A stretch of DNA of 18,114 bases from assembly GCA_030037575.1 (NCBI GenBank), contig JASHRB010000085.1:1-18114 (forward strand). The letters are read 5' to 3'. How positions within the stretch are numbered: the first letter of the stretch is position 1; each line of letters starts with the position of its first letter. This DNA comes from Candidatus Sulfotelmatobacter sp. GTDB taxonomy: Bacteria; Acidobacteriota; Terriglobia; Terriglobales; Acidobacteriaceae. A model generated the notes under the pieces. It made no database searches, was not told the origin of the DNA, and worked only from the letters and a program-made list of their open reading frames with translations. This document shows positions 1-7,515 of the stretch, one piece after another. A program made the translations under genes and the position numbers.

Positions 1-28
1 ATTGCTTCCCCATGGACGAGGAGGTCAA

Positions 29-501
29 CTATGGGCAGAGAGTTTTTCCCAAGGTGAACAGCTGCGTGGCGAAAAGATCGTGCAGGCGGTCGTCGGTGCG
101 GCGGATTTTTCATACAAACCAATCGCTGCCCTGAGAAAGGGCGTGGTGCTGAGGAATGCATGCCGGAATCCTTCGTTTGCCGCCCACTTTTCCGCCTCGC
201 AGAGCAGAGCCGTGGCCACTCCGGCTGCGCGAGCCGAGGCAAAACGGCCATGGCGCGGATGTAGGCAGACCGTCCCTTTCGGATGGCGGCTATCGTGCCT
301 ACAGCGATTTCTTCGCGTGAGGCCACCCCGACCGGGCCCTTGCTCATGCGCTCCCGGATGGGTTCAACAGCCGGCGCGGTTGCGGCAAATCCGGCGGGCG
401 GGTACAAGGGTCGGAAACTCTAAAAACGATTCGTAGAGCAGGCGGGAGATCGCGGCGGCATCTTGCGGAGCAGCACCATGAATTTCAAAAGCCGCCTGCA
501 T
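29..501 (-). pseudogene. GNAT-family N-acetyltransferase, broken by three frameshifts
   Basis: Read in one frame this region looks non-coding, but following three frame changes on the minus strand restores a GNAT protein of about 157 residues, the usual length. It starts at ATG 501 (MQAAFEIHGAAPQDAAAISR), shifts near 414-417, continues as FRPLYPPAGFAATAPAVEPI and later AVGTIAAIRKG, shifts near 237-243 into ARAAGVATALLCEAEKWAA, shifts near 103-106 inside LYEKS, and ends as RRTDDRLHDLFATQLF with TAG at 31-29. R-A-A-G-V-A fits the R/Q-x-x-G-x-G/A acetyl-CoA loop and LYEKSG(F)RR fits the C-terminal GNAT motif. All three breaks fall at runs of 3 to 5 identical bases, so either slippage mutations or sequencing errors could explain them. 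It lies 37 bases downstream of trmFO on the same strand. Substrate unknown. Confidence 0.75.
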
Positions 502-538
502 TACCCTTTGCTGTGGCTCTCTCCGGGCAAATCGCGGG

Positions 539-1960
539 CTAGGCGCTCGCCCTCTTCAATCCTATCGCATCCAGCCACCCCTCGAACTCCTGCAACGCTC
601 GCTGGCATTGCACTTGGTGGCGCTGCTGGCGGTCGCGAATCGGTTTTTCGAGCGGCGGCAGCAGATCGAAAGTAATGTTTGCCGGCTGGAAATTTTCTGC
701 ATCGGCATGAGTCACGTAGTGCACCAGGGACCCCAAGGCCGAAGCGCGCGGCGGCGGAGGGGCCCCTTCGCCTTGCGCGAGAGACGCCGCCTGCATTCCG
801 GCCATTAAACCGGTCGCAATCGATTCGACGTATCCTTCGACTCCGCAAATCTGGCCAGCAAACAAGATGCGGGGATGCATTTTCATTTGCAGCGTCTCGC
901 GCAATAGCGTCGGCGAATGGATGTAGGTGTTGCGATGAATCTGGCCGTAGCGAAGAAAGCGCGCGTGCTCAAGACCCGGGATCATGCGCAACACGCGCGC
1001 CTGCTCGCCAAAGCGCAAATGATTTTGAAAACCGACAAGATTGTAAGAGTCCGCCCGCAGATTTTCCTGGCGCAACTGCACCACAGCGTAAGGGGTTTTT
1101 CCGCTGCGCGGATCTTTCAATCCCACCGGCTTCATGGGCCCGAAGCGCAGCGTGTCGCGGCCGCGGCCGGCTATTTCTTCAATGGGCAGGCAGCTCTCGA
1201 AATAATTCAATTTTTCCCAATCGCCCTCTTCCACCGACTGCGCGGCCATCAGCCCGTCGTAGAAACGATCGTATTCTTCTTTTGTCATGGGGCAATTGAT
1301 GTAATCCGGCGAGCCTTTGTCGTAGCGCGCCGCCATATAAACCCGTGCCATGTCGATGGAATCGGCTTCCACGATCGGACTGATCGAATCGTAGAAATAC
1401 AAACGCGGATCGCGCGCGGCGTTCCCTTGCCGCGCCACCCCCGTCGCCTCATCCCCGGCGGAGCCGTGCTGGGGATGCGCGGCGGCTTCCGACAGAGCCG
1501 CCACGCTCAGCCGCGCGATTTCCCGCGTCAACCCTTCCGAAGTCAGCGGCCCCGTGGCCACCACTGTGATTCCTTCATTTTCGTTGAGCGAAATCACTTC
1601 TTCGCGGCGCACTGCAATGCCGACCTGCTTCGAAATGGCTTCCGTTACCCGGGCGGCGAAGGTCACTCGGTCCACCGCCAATGCATGTCCGGCGGGGACC
1701 GCGCAGGCGCGCGCAATTTGCAGCAGCAGCGACCCGGCTCGGGACATTTCTGCTTTCAACAGCCAAGGCGCTGTGTTGTGGCTCTCCGACTTCAATGAAT
1801 TCGAACACACCAGCTCCGCGAAATCGGCGGTCTGATGCGCGGGAGTGGAGCGCACCGGCCGCATCTCGAAAAGTTCGACATCCGCGCCCCATCGCGCGCA
1901 TTGCCACGCCGCCTCCGATCCCGCCAGCCCCGCTCCGATGATGCGAACCCGCGCGCTCAC
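539..1960 (-). CDS. trmFO: Methylenetetrahydrofolate-tRNA-(uracil-54-C5)-methyltransferase TrmFO
   Basis: 473 residues. TrmFO is the FAD- and folate-dependent enzyme that makes 5-methyluridine at position 54 of the tRNA T-loop, using methylene-THF rather than SAM. The N-terminus has the dinucleotide-binding IIGAGLAGSEAA (residues 7-18) followed by the family signature FEMRP. The two functionally important cysteines known from B. subtilis (C53, C226) correspond to C52 in LVCSNSLKSE and C257 in ESCLPIEE. GRDTLRFGPMKPVGL, YNLVGFQNHL and FAGQICGVEGYVES are further signatures, and FQPANITFDLLPPL near the C-terminus is typical. The start is GTG 1960, which overlaps the TGA of the upstream GNAT fragment, with AAGGA as ribosome site. 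It is about 30 residues longer than usual because of a low-complexity block at about 154-185, just before LYFYDSISPIVEAD, which homologues lack as far as I know. Confidence 0.95.
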   Translation of the reverse strand: MSARVRIIGAGLAGSEAAWQCARWGADVELFEMRPVRSTPAHQTADFAELVCSNSLKSESHNTAPWLLKAEMSRAGSLLLQIARACAVPAGHALAVDRVTFAARVTEAISKQVGIAVRREEVISLNENEGITVVATGPLTSEGLTREIARLSVAALSEAAAHPQHGSAGDEATGVARQGNAARDPRLYFYDSISPIVEADSIDMARVYMAARYDKGSPDYINCPMTKEEYDRFYDGLMAAQSVEEGDWEKLNYFESCLPIEEIAGRGRDTLRFGPMKPVGLKDPRSGKTPYAVVQLRQENLRADSYNLVGFQNHLRFGEQARVLRMIPGLEHARFLRYGQIHRNTYIHSPTLLRETLQMKMHPRILFAGQICGVEGYVESIATGLMAGMQAASLAQGEGAPPPPRASALGSLVHYVTHADAENFQPANITFDLLPPLEKPIRDRQQRHQVQCQRALQEFEGWLDAIGLKRASA

Positions 1961-2295
1961 AATTCCTTCTCCGCCCGTCTTTCCTCGCTCAATCTTTTCG
2001 GCGCGAATCGTTCCAGGGGGTCATCCGCCGGCACCATCGATTTCCACGCATCGAGAAATTCCGCGCCCGAAGTCCTGTGCAGGCCGATGGCATTCTCATT
2101 CCCGGCCGCCACTTCCCAGCGCACCGCCGCAGAATTCTCGTGCAAGGCGATGCGCGCGACCTGGGAAAGCATGGCCCTTCCGATTCCTTCTCCACGAAAT
2201 TGGCGGCCAAGGAAAAGATCTTCCCGGTACGGCTCCGATCCACCCCAGGTCGAGTAATAGCACTCCTCGATGGCCGCGCAACGAATCAGGAGCAT
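1957..2295 (-). pseudogene. N-terminally truncated GNAT acetyltransferase, coupled to trmFO
   Basis: 112 residues from ATG 2295 (TTG 2301 is also possible). It matches only the C-terminal two thirds of a GNAT domain: YYSTWGGSEPYREDLFL, then the acetyl-CoA loop RQFRGEGIGRAML (Q-x-x-G-x-G), then WEVAAGNENAIGLHRTSGAEFLDAW. In full-length relatives about 50-60 residues precede the YSTW segment. Here the frame is open back only to a stop near 2366, and the divergent gene at 2408 leaves no room, so the N-terminal strands and helices are missing. Its TGA (1959-1957) overlaps the trmFO GTG, so translating it would deliver ribosomes to trmFO, which could explain why the remnant keeps an open frame. 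A minimal active acetyltransferase is less likely but not excluded. Confidence 0.6.
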
Positions 2296-2407
2296 CCGCA
2301 AAAAGAATACACCCGTGGAATCGAAGAGAAGGGAATTCCCCTTGGTGAAACATGCAGCCCGAATTCATCTATCATGAGCATGTCCGAATTGAGTCCGGGA
2401 GCATTCC

Positions 2408-2935
2408 ATGGCACGCATTTCGCTGATTGAACCTCGAGCGGCGTCTCCTGAAGTTCGCGAGATTTACGACACCACGCTTCGCGGCCAGCCCGGTCAGGTG
2501 CAAAAGGCGCTGGCCCATCGTCCAGAAATGCTTAAAGCGCTGTTGACTTTCTATGGCAGCGTGGGCCGCTCCCTGGCGCGCAAGCTGTACGAACTGATTT
2601 ATCTGCGCGTTTCTTTGATCAACGGATGTCGCTATTGCACCCAGCATCACCTGGCGTCGTCCAGGCGCGCCGGGCTCACTTCGGAAGATTGGACGGCCCT
2701 GAAGACGGGCGACTATTCGCGCTACACCGAGAAAGAGCGGGCGGCGCTCAATTATGTGGCCAAGCTGACGCGCGCTCCCGGCGAAATCAGCGAAAGCGAT
2801 TTCCACGATCTCAAAAAACATTTTCCCGACCCCGAGATTGTCGATGTGCACATGCTCGCCGGGTTGGCCAATCTCACCAATCGCCTCACCGACCCTCTCG
2901 GACTGGAACTGGAGTTTCCCGCAGAAAAAATCTGA
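2408..2935 (+). CDS. Carboxymuconolactone decarboxylase family protein, AhpD-like
   Basis: 175 residues. It carries the complete AhpD-type motif E-x11-C-x-x-C-x3-H: E62, C74, C77 and H81 in NGCRYCTQHHLASSRRAG. In AhpD and related alkylhydroperoxidases the two cysteines are redox active and the Glu and His form a proton relay. Family members reduce peroxides or act as thiol-disulfide oxidoreductases, while true carboxymuconolactone decarboxylases lack the cysteine pair, so a redox role is more likely here than aromatic catabolism. There is no signal peptide or membrane segment, so it is probably cytoplasmic. The start ATG 2408 is preceded by GGGAG at 6 bases. No AhpC-type partner is present in the window. 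Its stop lies 2 bases from that of convergent selB. Confidence 0.9.
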   Translation: MARISLIEPRAASPEVREIYDTTLRGQPGQVQKALAHRPEMLKALLTFYGSVGRSLARKLYELIYLRVSLINGCRYCTQHHLASSRRAGLTSEDWTALKTGDYSRYTEKERAALNYVAKLTRAPGEISESDFHDLKKHFPDPEIVDVHMLAGLANLTNRLTDPLGLELEFPAEKI

Positions 2936-2937
2936 TT

Positions 2938-4887
2938 TTACAAAATCTCTCGCACGTCTCCGACCCGTTTTGTCACCCGCTCGCGATCCAGATATTCGAG
3001 CAGGGGAATGGCATATTTTCGCGTCACTCCGGTGAGGTCCTTGAAACCGGCGACGTCGATCGTCTTCGATTTCGCCTTGTAAGTTGCGATTCTGCGGCGC
3101 AACCCTTCGAGCGCGTGGCGATGAAATACCAATTCGTCAGACGCCTTGATAAGCACTCTATCGCGCAGCAGCATGGTCACGATTTTCTGCGCGCGTACTC
3201 TGTCAATCTTCAAGCCGGCAAGCACCTCGCGCAACGCCGGGACCTGCAATCCGGCCCGGGCAAAGGCTTGTTCGATTTGTGCTTTGGACTCGGCCTCTTC
3301 ATCTTTCATCAACACGCCTTGTCCGGGCAGACGCACAAGATCGCCCGAGAGTTCAAGTTTGCGCTGACCAAGAAGCTGATCCAGTGCGGCCTCGAAGACC
3401 TGGTGGATTGCGCCCGTTCGTTCGCGCACCTCCTCTTTTGCGGCGCCGCCGGCAAGCGGATTCTTTTTTTGAAAATCTTCCACCGAGCTAAGCATGAATT
3501 CCTGAAGCGCAAAAATGGCCGGCCCATGAACGAAGCGCTCGCTGATTCGCCATACCTGGTGTTGGGCAAGCGCGCCGACCAGTTGCTTTTCGATCACGCT
3601 CTTGTCCCAACCGGTTTGAGCGACGAGCTGAGAAAGTGTGATCCCGCTCGCTCCTCGGCGTGCGATACGGGAGCACAGAATTTTTGCGGCGTCGCCGCCG
3701 TCGAGGATCTTGAGGAAATCGATTTGCCCGGAGGCGCGGGCCATCGGCGCTGCATCCAGCACAACTCCGCCGCCCATGGTAATCACGGGGGAGAATTGGC
3801 GAATAATGAAACCGTCTCCGGGCAGAAGCAAAGCCGGCTCCGCCAGCCGCAGCCGGACAAACGCTTCTCCCCCCGGACGAAGTTGCGGAGGCTGCTCGGT
3901 TTGACCGGCTTCGCGGGGCGCGGTTGCGGGATGCCGGGGGCGGGGTTCGAGCAGCAGCACCTGCGCGACGCTCTCCATCGTGTAGGAATGAAAATGCACG
4001 CGCGCGCGATTCTTCAGCGCTCGCGGCACCGATGCCAGCAGACGCAGTTTCACATCAACTTTTCGCGTGGGCTCAAAGGTCGCAGGCGTCGCCAAACTCA
4101 TTCCGCGAGATAAATCCTCGGTGCTGGCGCCGGCGACGTTGAGAGCGGTGCGTTGGCCGGCGACCGCCTGATCTCCGGCCTGTCCGTGAATTTGCACGCC
4201 GCGCACCCGCACCCGCCTTTTGCTGGGAAAAGTTTCCAGCTCGTCTTCGCGGCGAATTGTGCCGGCAATCAGCGTTCCCGTCACCACCGTGCCGAAGCCT
4301 TTCATGGTGAAGACGCGATCGATGGGCAGCCGGGGAAGGGCGTGAGCATCACGGGGCGGCACCTCCGCGGCAGCGCTGGCGACGGCGCGCTTTAACTCCT
4401 CCATTCCCGCGCCGGTTAAGGCGCTCACGGCGACGATCGAATCTGGTTTATCCAGAAACGTGCCGCGCAAAAAATCTTCCACTTCCAAGCGCACGGCGGC
4501 GAGCGTATCGCCATCCACCGCATCCGATTTGGTGATCACCGCGATTCCGCGTTGCGCGCGGAGCAGTTGGAGAATGTCAAAGTGTTCGCGGGTCTGGGGC
4601 ATGATTCCTTCATCGGCGGCGATCACCAGCAGCACCAGATCGATGCCGCCCACACCCGCCAGCATGTTGCGAACAAAACGCTCGTGCCCAGGCACATCGA
4701 CGAAACCGAGCCTTAAAGTTTTCCCGTTCGGCGCGGGCAACTCCAGGTGGGCAAAACCAAGGTCGATTGTGATCCCCCGGCGCTTCTCTTCTTCGAGACG
4801 GTCGGCATCGATTCCGGTCAGCGCCTTCACCAGCGCGGTTTTGCCGTGATCGATGTGTCCCGCTGTTCCTACGATGATGGATTTCAT
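2938..4887 (-). CDS. selB: Selenocysteine-specific translation elongation factor SelB
   Basis: 649 residues from ATG 4887. SelB is the EF-Tu-like GTPase that brings selenocysteyl-tRNA(Sec) to ribosomes stalled at UGA beside a SECIS hairpin. The start follows from the family N-terminus [19 protein letters not shown]; the frame is open upstream to 5010 but that stretch is proline-rich and not conserved-looking. G motifs: GHIDHGKT (10-17), RGITIDLGF (38-45), DVPGHE (64-69), and TKSD (119-122) in place of the NKxD of EF-Tu. EF-Tu-like domain II follows at about 185-270 ([16 protein letters not shown]) and domain III at about 275-370. The C-terminal third is the winged-helix array that binds SECIS RNA, ending in a typical wing ([28 protein letters not shown]; written here only as a motif within residues 610-640). 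A proline- and glutamine-rich insert sits at about 314-338. selA, selC and selD are not in the window. Confidence 0.95.
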   Translation of the reverse strand: MKSIIVGTAGHIDHGKTALVKALTGIDADRLEEEKRRGITIDLGFAHLELPAPNGKTLRLGFVDVPGHERFVRNMLAGVGGIDLVLLVIAADEGIMPQTREHFDILQLLRAQRGIAVITKSDAVDGDTLAAVRLEVEDFLRGTFLDKPDSIVAVSALTGAGMEELKRAVASAAAEVPPRDAHALPRLPIDRVFTMKGFGTVVTGTLIAGTIRREDELETFPSKRRVRVRGVQIHGQAGDQAVAGQRTALNVAGASTEDLSRGMSLATPATFEPTRKVDVKLRLLASVPRALKNRARVHFHSYTMESVAQVLLLEPRPRHPATAPREAGQTEQPPQLRPGGEAFVRLRLAEPALLLPGDGFIIRQFSPVITMGGGVVLDAAPMARASGQIDFLKILDGGDAAKILCSRIARRGASGITLSQLVAQTGWDKSVIEKQLVGALAQHQVWRISERFVHGPAIFALQEFMLSSVEDFQKKNPLAGGAAKEEVRERTGAIHQVFEAALDQLLGQRKLELSGDLVRLPGQGVLMKDEEAESKAQIEQAFARAGLQVPALREVLAGLKIDRVRAQKIVTMLLRDRVLIKASDELVFHRHALEGLRRRIATYKAKSKTIDVAGFKDLTGVTRKYAIPLLEYLDRERVTKRVGDVREIL

Positions 4888-5077
4888 GCCCTGTCCAGGG
4901 GGCCTGTCGGGCGCCGTGTTTTTGACGAAACTCCGGAGCGCTGAAATTCCCAGAGAGTATAGCTCCCGCCAGGGTGGGGGTGAAATCGGTGGGGGTTCGC
5001 ATGCCGGCAACCGGGCGCCGCGCGCTTCCGCAGTGCCCTATTAAACTGCGCCCCAAAATGCGACAATAGCCTTTCCC
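4888..5077. promoter_or_regulatory. Divergent selB-purL intergenic region with candidate selB promoter
   Basis: 190 bases between divergent starts. On the minus strand TTGTCG (5066-5061) is followed by TTTAAT (5045-5040, spacer 15) or TAATAG (5043-5038, spacer 17), a weak sigma-70-like match that would give selB a leader of about 145 bases. That leader would contain a perfect 9-base direct repeat, GGTGGGGGT on the plus strand, at 4973-4981 and 4988-4996. I see no good Shine-Dalgarno in front of purL (ATAGCCTTTCCC precedes its ATG) and no convincing purL promoter. Confidence 0.3.
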
Positions 5078-7465
5078 ATGGCTTCTCTCACCACTCCGGT
5101 TGTTTCGGCCGCAACCCTCCGCCAGCACGGCCTCACCTGCGGAGAGTATGAAAAGATCAAGCAGCTTCTCGGCGGGCGCGAGCCAACCTTCACCGAACTT
5201 GGCATTTTCAGCGTGATGTGGAGCGAGCACTGCTCCTACAAATCGTCGCGCGTGCACCTGAAGCGCCTGCCCACGCGCAGCAAGCGCGTGCTGCAGGGAC
5301 CGGGCGAGAACGCGGGCATCATCGACATCGGCGAGGGATGGGCTTGCGCCTTCAAAATCGAGTCGCACAATCACCCCTCGTTCATTGAGCCTTTTCAGGG
5401 AGCGACCACGGGCGTGGGCGGGATCCTGCGCGACATTTTCACCATGGGGGCAAGGCCCGTGGCGGTGATGGATTCGCTTCGATTTGGGCCGATCGTTGAT
5501 TCCCCGCGCGGGCAAGAGCGGCGAGACATGCGGCGCCCGGAGGAGGAGGCGTCGGCCGCTCCTCCGGCCGTTCCCATGACGGCGGAGATCCGGCGCAACC
5601 ACTCCATTCTTGAAGGCGTGGTGAGCGGCGTCGCTTCTTACGGCAACTGCTTCGGTGTTCCCAACCTGGGCGGAGAGACAAAGTTCGAGCCCTGCTATTC
5701 GGGCAATCCGTTGGTGAACGCCTTCGCGCTGGGCCTGGTTCGCAAGCACGAAATTTTCTACGCCCGCGCTGCCGGTGAAGGCAATCCCGTGATTTACGTT
5801 GGCGCCAAGACCGGGCGCGACGGCATTCATGGCGCCACCATGGCCAGCGCAGAGTTCAGCGAGGCTTCGGAAGCCAAGCGGCCCCATGTTCAGGTCGGCG
5901 ATCCCTTCCTGGAAAAGCTTTTGCTCGAAGCCTGCCTCGAAGCCATGCAGAGCGGCGCGGTCGTCGGCATTCAGGACATGGGCGCTGCCGGACTGACCTG
6001 CTCCACCTGCGAGATGGGCGGGCGCGGCGGCGTGGGCATTGCGATCGAACTGGATCGCGTACCGCAGCGCGAAACCGGAATGAGCGCTTACGAAATCATG
6101 CTCAGCGAGTCGCAGGAGCGCATGTTACTGGTCGCGCAAAAAGGCCGCGAGCAGGAAGTCTTGCGCGTGTTCGAGAAGTGGGGGCTCGACGCGGTGGAGG
6201 TGGGCAAAGTCACCACCGATCGTAAGTTGCGCGTGCGCCAGCACGGTCAAGTGGTGGCCGAGATTCCCAACCAGGCGCTGACGGATGATGCTCCCATCTA
6301 CCGGCGCCCCTTGGCGCGCTGGGAGCCGCCTGTAGCGCGTAAAATGCCCGAGCCCGTCAAGCTGGGGGAAGGCCGCGACTTTACACAAGCTCTCCAACAA
6401 TTGCTGGCCAGCCCTAATATCTGCGGCAAGCGTTGGGTGTGGCAGCAATACGATCATATGGTGCAAACCAACACGGTCGAGGCTCCGGGAGCCGGCGACG
6501 CGGGCGTGATTCGCATCAAGAATGAGAATCCCCGCGCACCCCAGCGCGGGCTGGCGATGGCGCTCGACGGCAACGGGCGCTGGTGCTATCTCGACCCGCG
6601 GCTCGGCGCCATGCACGCCGTCGCCGAAGCGGCGCGCAAGGTGGCCTGTTCGGGAGCGACTCCGGTGGGCGCGACCAATTGCCTCAACTTCGGCAATCCT
6701 GAAAAGCCGCACATCATGTGGCAGTTTTCGCAAACCATCGACGGAATCACCAAAGCCTGCGAGGAGCTGGAAATTCCCATCACCGGCGGCAACGTGAGCT
6801 TCTACAATGAAACCTTGGGGGAGGCCATTTACCCCACGCCGGTGCTCGGGGTGGTCGGCGTTCTCGACGATGTGCGCAAAACCGCGAAGATGCCTTTCGC
6901 CGCCGCTGGACGCACGATCCTGCTATTGCACAGCGGCGAAGTGGCCGATATCACCGATGTGGAAAGCGAATTTGGCTCCTCGGAGTACGCCAAGGAAATT
7001 CTTGGCGAGTTGTGGGGATATCCGCCGGAGATCGATCTCGAGCGGGAAGCCGGGCTCGAGAAAGCCGTTGTGGCCATGATCCGAGAGGGCCTGGTGGAAT
7101 CGGCGCATGATTGCTCGGACGGCGGAGTGGCGGTGGCGCTGGCAGAGAAGGCGTTGGCAAAGGGTATCGGCGCGCGGGTGAATTTCGCATCCGGGGGTCT
7201 GCCCGCCGAGTTCGTGCTTTTTGGAGAAGACGCCAGTCGAATTCTGCTCTCCTGCGACTCGGCCAAGGTTGGGCGAATCAAAAAAGTGGCGGAGAAATGG
7301 GGAATTGCGGCGGATGTGCTGGGAGAGACGGTTCCCGGACGCCTGCAGGTTTCTCTCGACGGGTCGGTCGTGGGTTCCTGGCCGATTGCCGGTCTGAGTC
7401 GGGCATATGAAGCAGCTCTCGAATCGAGTTTGCGTATTGATCCGGAGCTGGTCGCGGTGGGTTGA
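5078..7465 (+). CDS. purL: Phosphoribosylformylglycinamidine synthase subunit PurL
   Basis: 795 residues, against about 740 for the usual small-type PurL. It converts formylglycinamide ribotide to the amidine (step 4 of purine synthesis) using ATP and ammonia supplied by PurQ with PurS; neither partner is in the window. Signatures: the conserved SEHCSYKSS with catalytic His51, [54 protein letters not shown], and in the second half [30 protein letters not shown] and [15 protein letters not shown] charged, alanine/proline-rich block of about 26 residues (144-169) interrupts the stretch between DSLRFGP and the conserved [15 protein letters not shown]. The ATG start has no evident ribosome site, so a leaderless or weakly translated start is possible. 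purF follows after 50 bases on the same strand, so the two are probably one transcript. Confidence 0.96.
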   Translation: MASLTTPVVSAATLRQHGLTCGEYEKIKQLLGGREPTFTELGIFSVMWSEHCSYKSSRVHLKRLPTRSKRVLQGPGENAGIIDIGEGWACAFKIESHNHPSFIEPFQGATTGVGGILRDIFTMGARPVAVMDSLRFGPIVDSPRGQERRDMRRPEEEASAAPPAVPMTAEIRRNHSILEGVVSGVASYGNCFGVPNLGGETKFEPCYSGNPLVNAFALGLVRKHEIFYARAAGEGNPVIYVGAKTGRDGIHGATMASAEFSEASEAKRPHVQVGDPFLEKLLLEACLEAMQSGAVVGIQDMGAAGLTCSTCEMGGRGGVGIAIELDRVPQRETGMSAYEIMLSESQERMLLVAQKGREQEVLRVFEKWGLDAVEVGKVTTDRKLRVRQHGQVVAEIPNQALTDDAPIYRRPLARWEPPVARKMPEPVKLGEGRDFTQALQQLLASPNICGKRWVWQQYDHMVQTNTVEAPGAGDAGVIRIKNENPRAPQRGLAMALDGNGRWCYLDPRLGAMHAVAEAARKVACSGATPVGATNCLNFGNPEKPHIMWQFSQTIDGITKACEELEIPITGGNVSFYNETLGEAIYPTPVLGVVGVLDDVRKTAKMPFAAAGRTILLLHSGEVADITDVESEFGSSEYAKEILGELWGYPPEIDLEREAGLEKAVVAMIREGLVESAHDCSDGGVAVALAEKALAKGIGARVNFASGGLPAEFVLFGEDASRILLSCDSAKVGRIKKVAEKWGIAADVLGETVPGRLQVSLDGSVVGSWPIAGLSRAYEAALESSLRIDPELVAVG
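5507..5584. repeat. In-frame purL insertion containing a 9-bp inverted repeat
   Basis: The block encodes PurL residues 144-169, which appear to be extra relative to the family pattern. Near its centre are perfect 9-base arms CCGGAGGAG (5537-5545) and CTCCTCCGG (5559-5567) with a 13-base spacer. The inverted repeat is seen directly; the idea that the block is an inserted element is inference, since I cannot align homologues here. Confidence 0.35.
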
Positions 7466-7483
7466 GAAGTATTCCTGGTGTAG

Positions 7484-7515
7484 CCCGCTTCCCGCCCCGG
7501 AGCGAGAAGCGGGGC
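7484..7515 (+). promoter_or_regulatory. Strong hairpin at the purL-purF junction
   Basis: CCCGCTTC (7484-7491) pairs perfectly with GAAGCGGG (7506-7513). After a C/A mismatch (7492/7505) the stem extends by CGC (7493-7495) with GCG (7502-7504), closing a six-base loop, so 11 pairs in all. A competing 6-bp hairpin GCCCCG (7494-7499) with CGGGGC (7510-7515) would end directly against the purF ATG at 7516. It is not a canonical terminator, since no T-run follows. It could modulate purF translation, process the purL-purF mRNA, or be a REP-like palindromic repeat. Confidence 0.55.

Noticed and set aside
2..436. 144-codon plus-strand open frame at the left edge
   Set aside because: It is antisense to the rebuilt GNAT pseudogene, and its own protein is Arg- and Pro-rich without motifs.
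2342..2375. Promoter for the AhpD-like gene (TTGGTG ... TATCAT)
   Set aside because: The -10 match is good but the spacer is 22 bases, too long for a standard promoter.
2626..4113. 495-codon plus-strand open frame opposite selB
   Set aside because: It lies antisense to a gene with clear SelB motifs, has no family resemblance, and arises from GC-rich codon use.
4610..5887. 425-codon minus-strand open frame over purL and the start of selB
   Set aside because: Its right part is antisense to purL and its left part is selB read in the wrong frame; no independent motifs.
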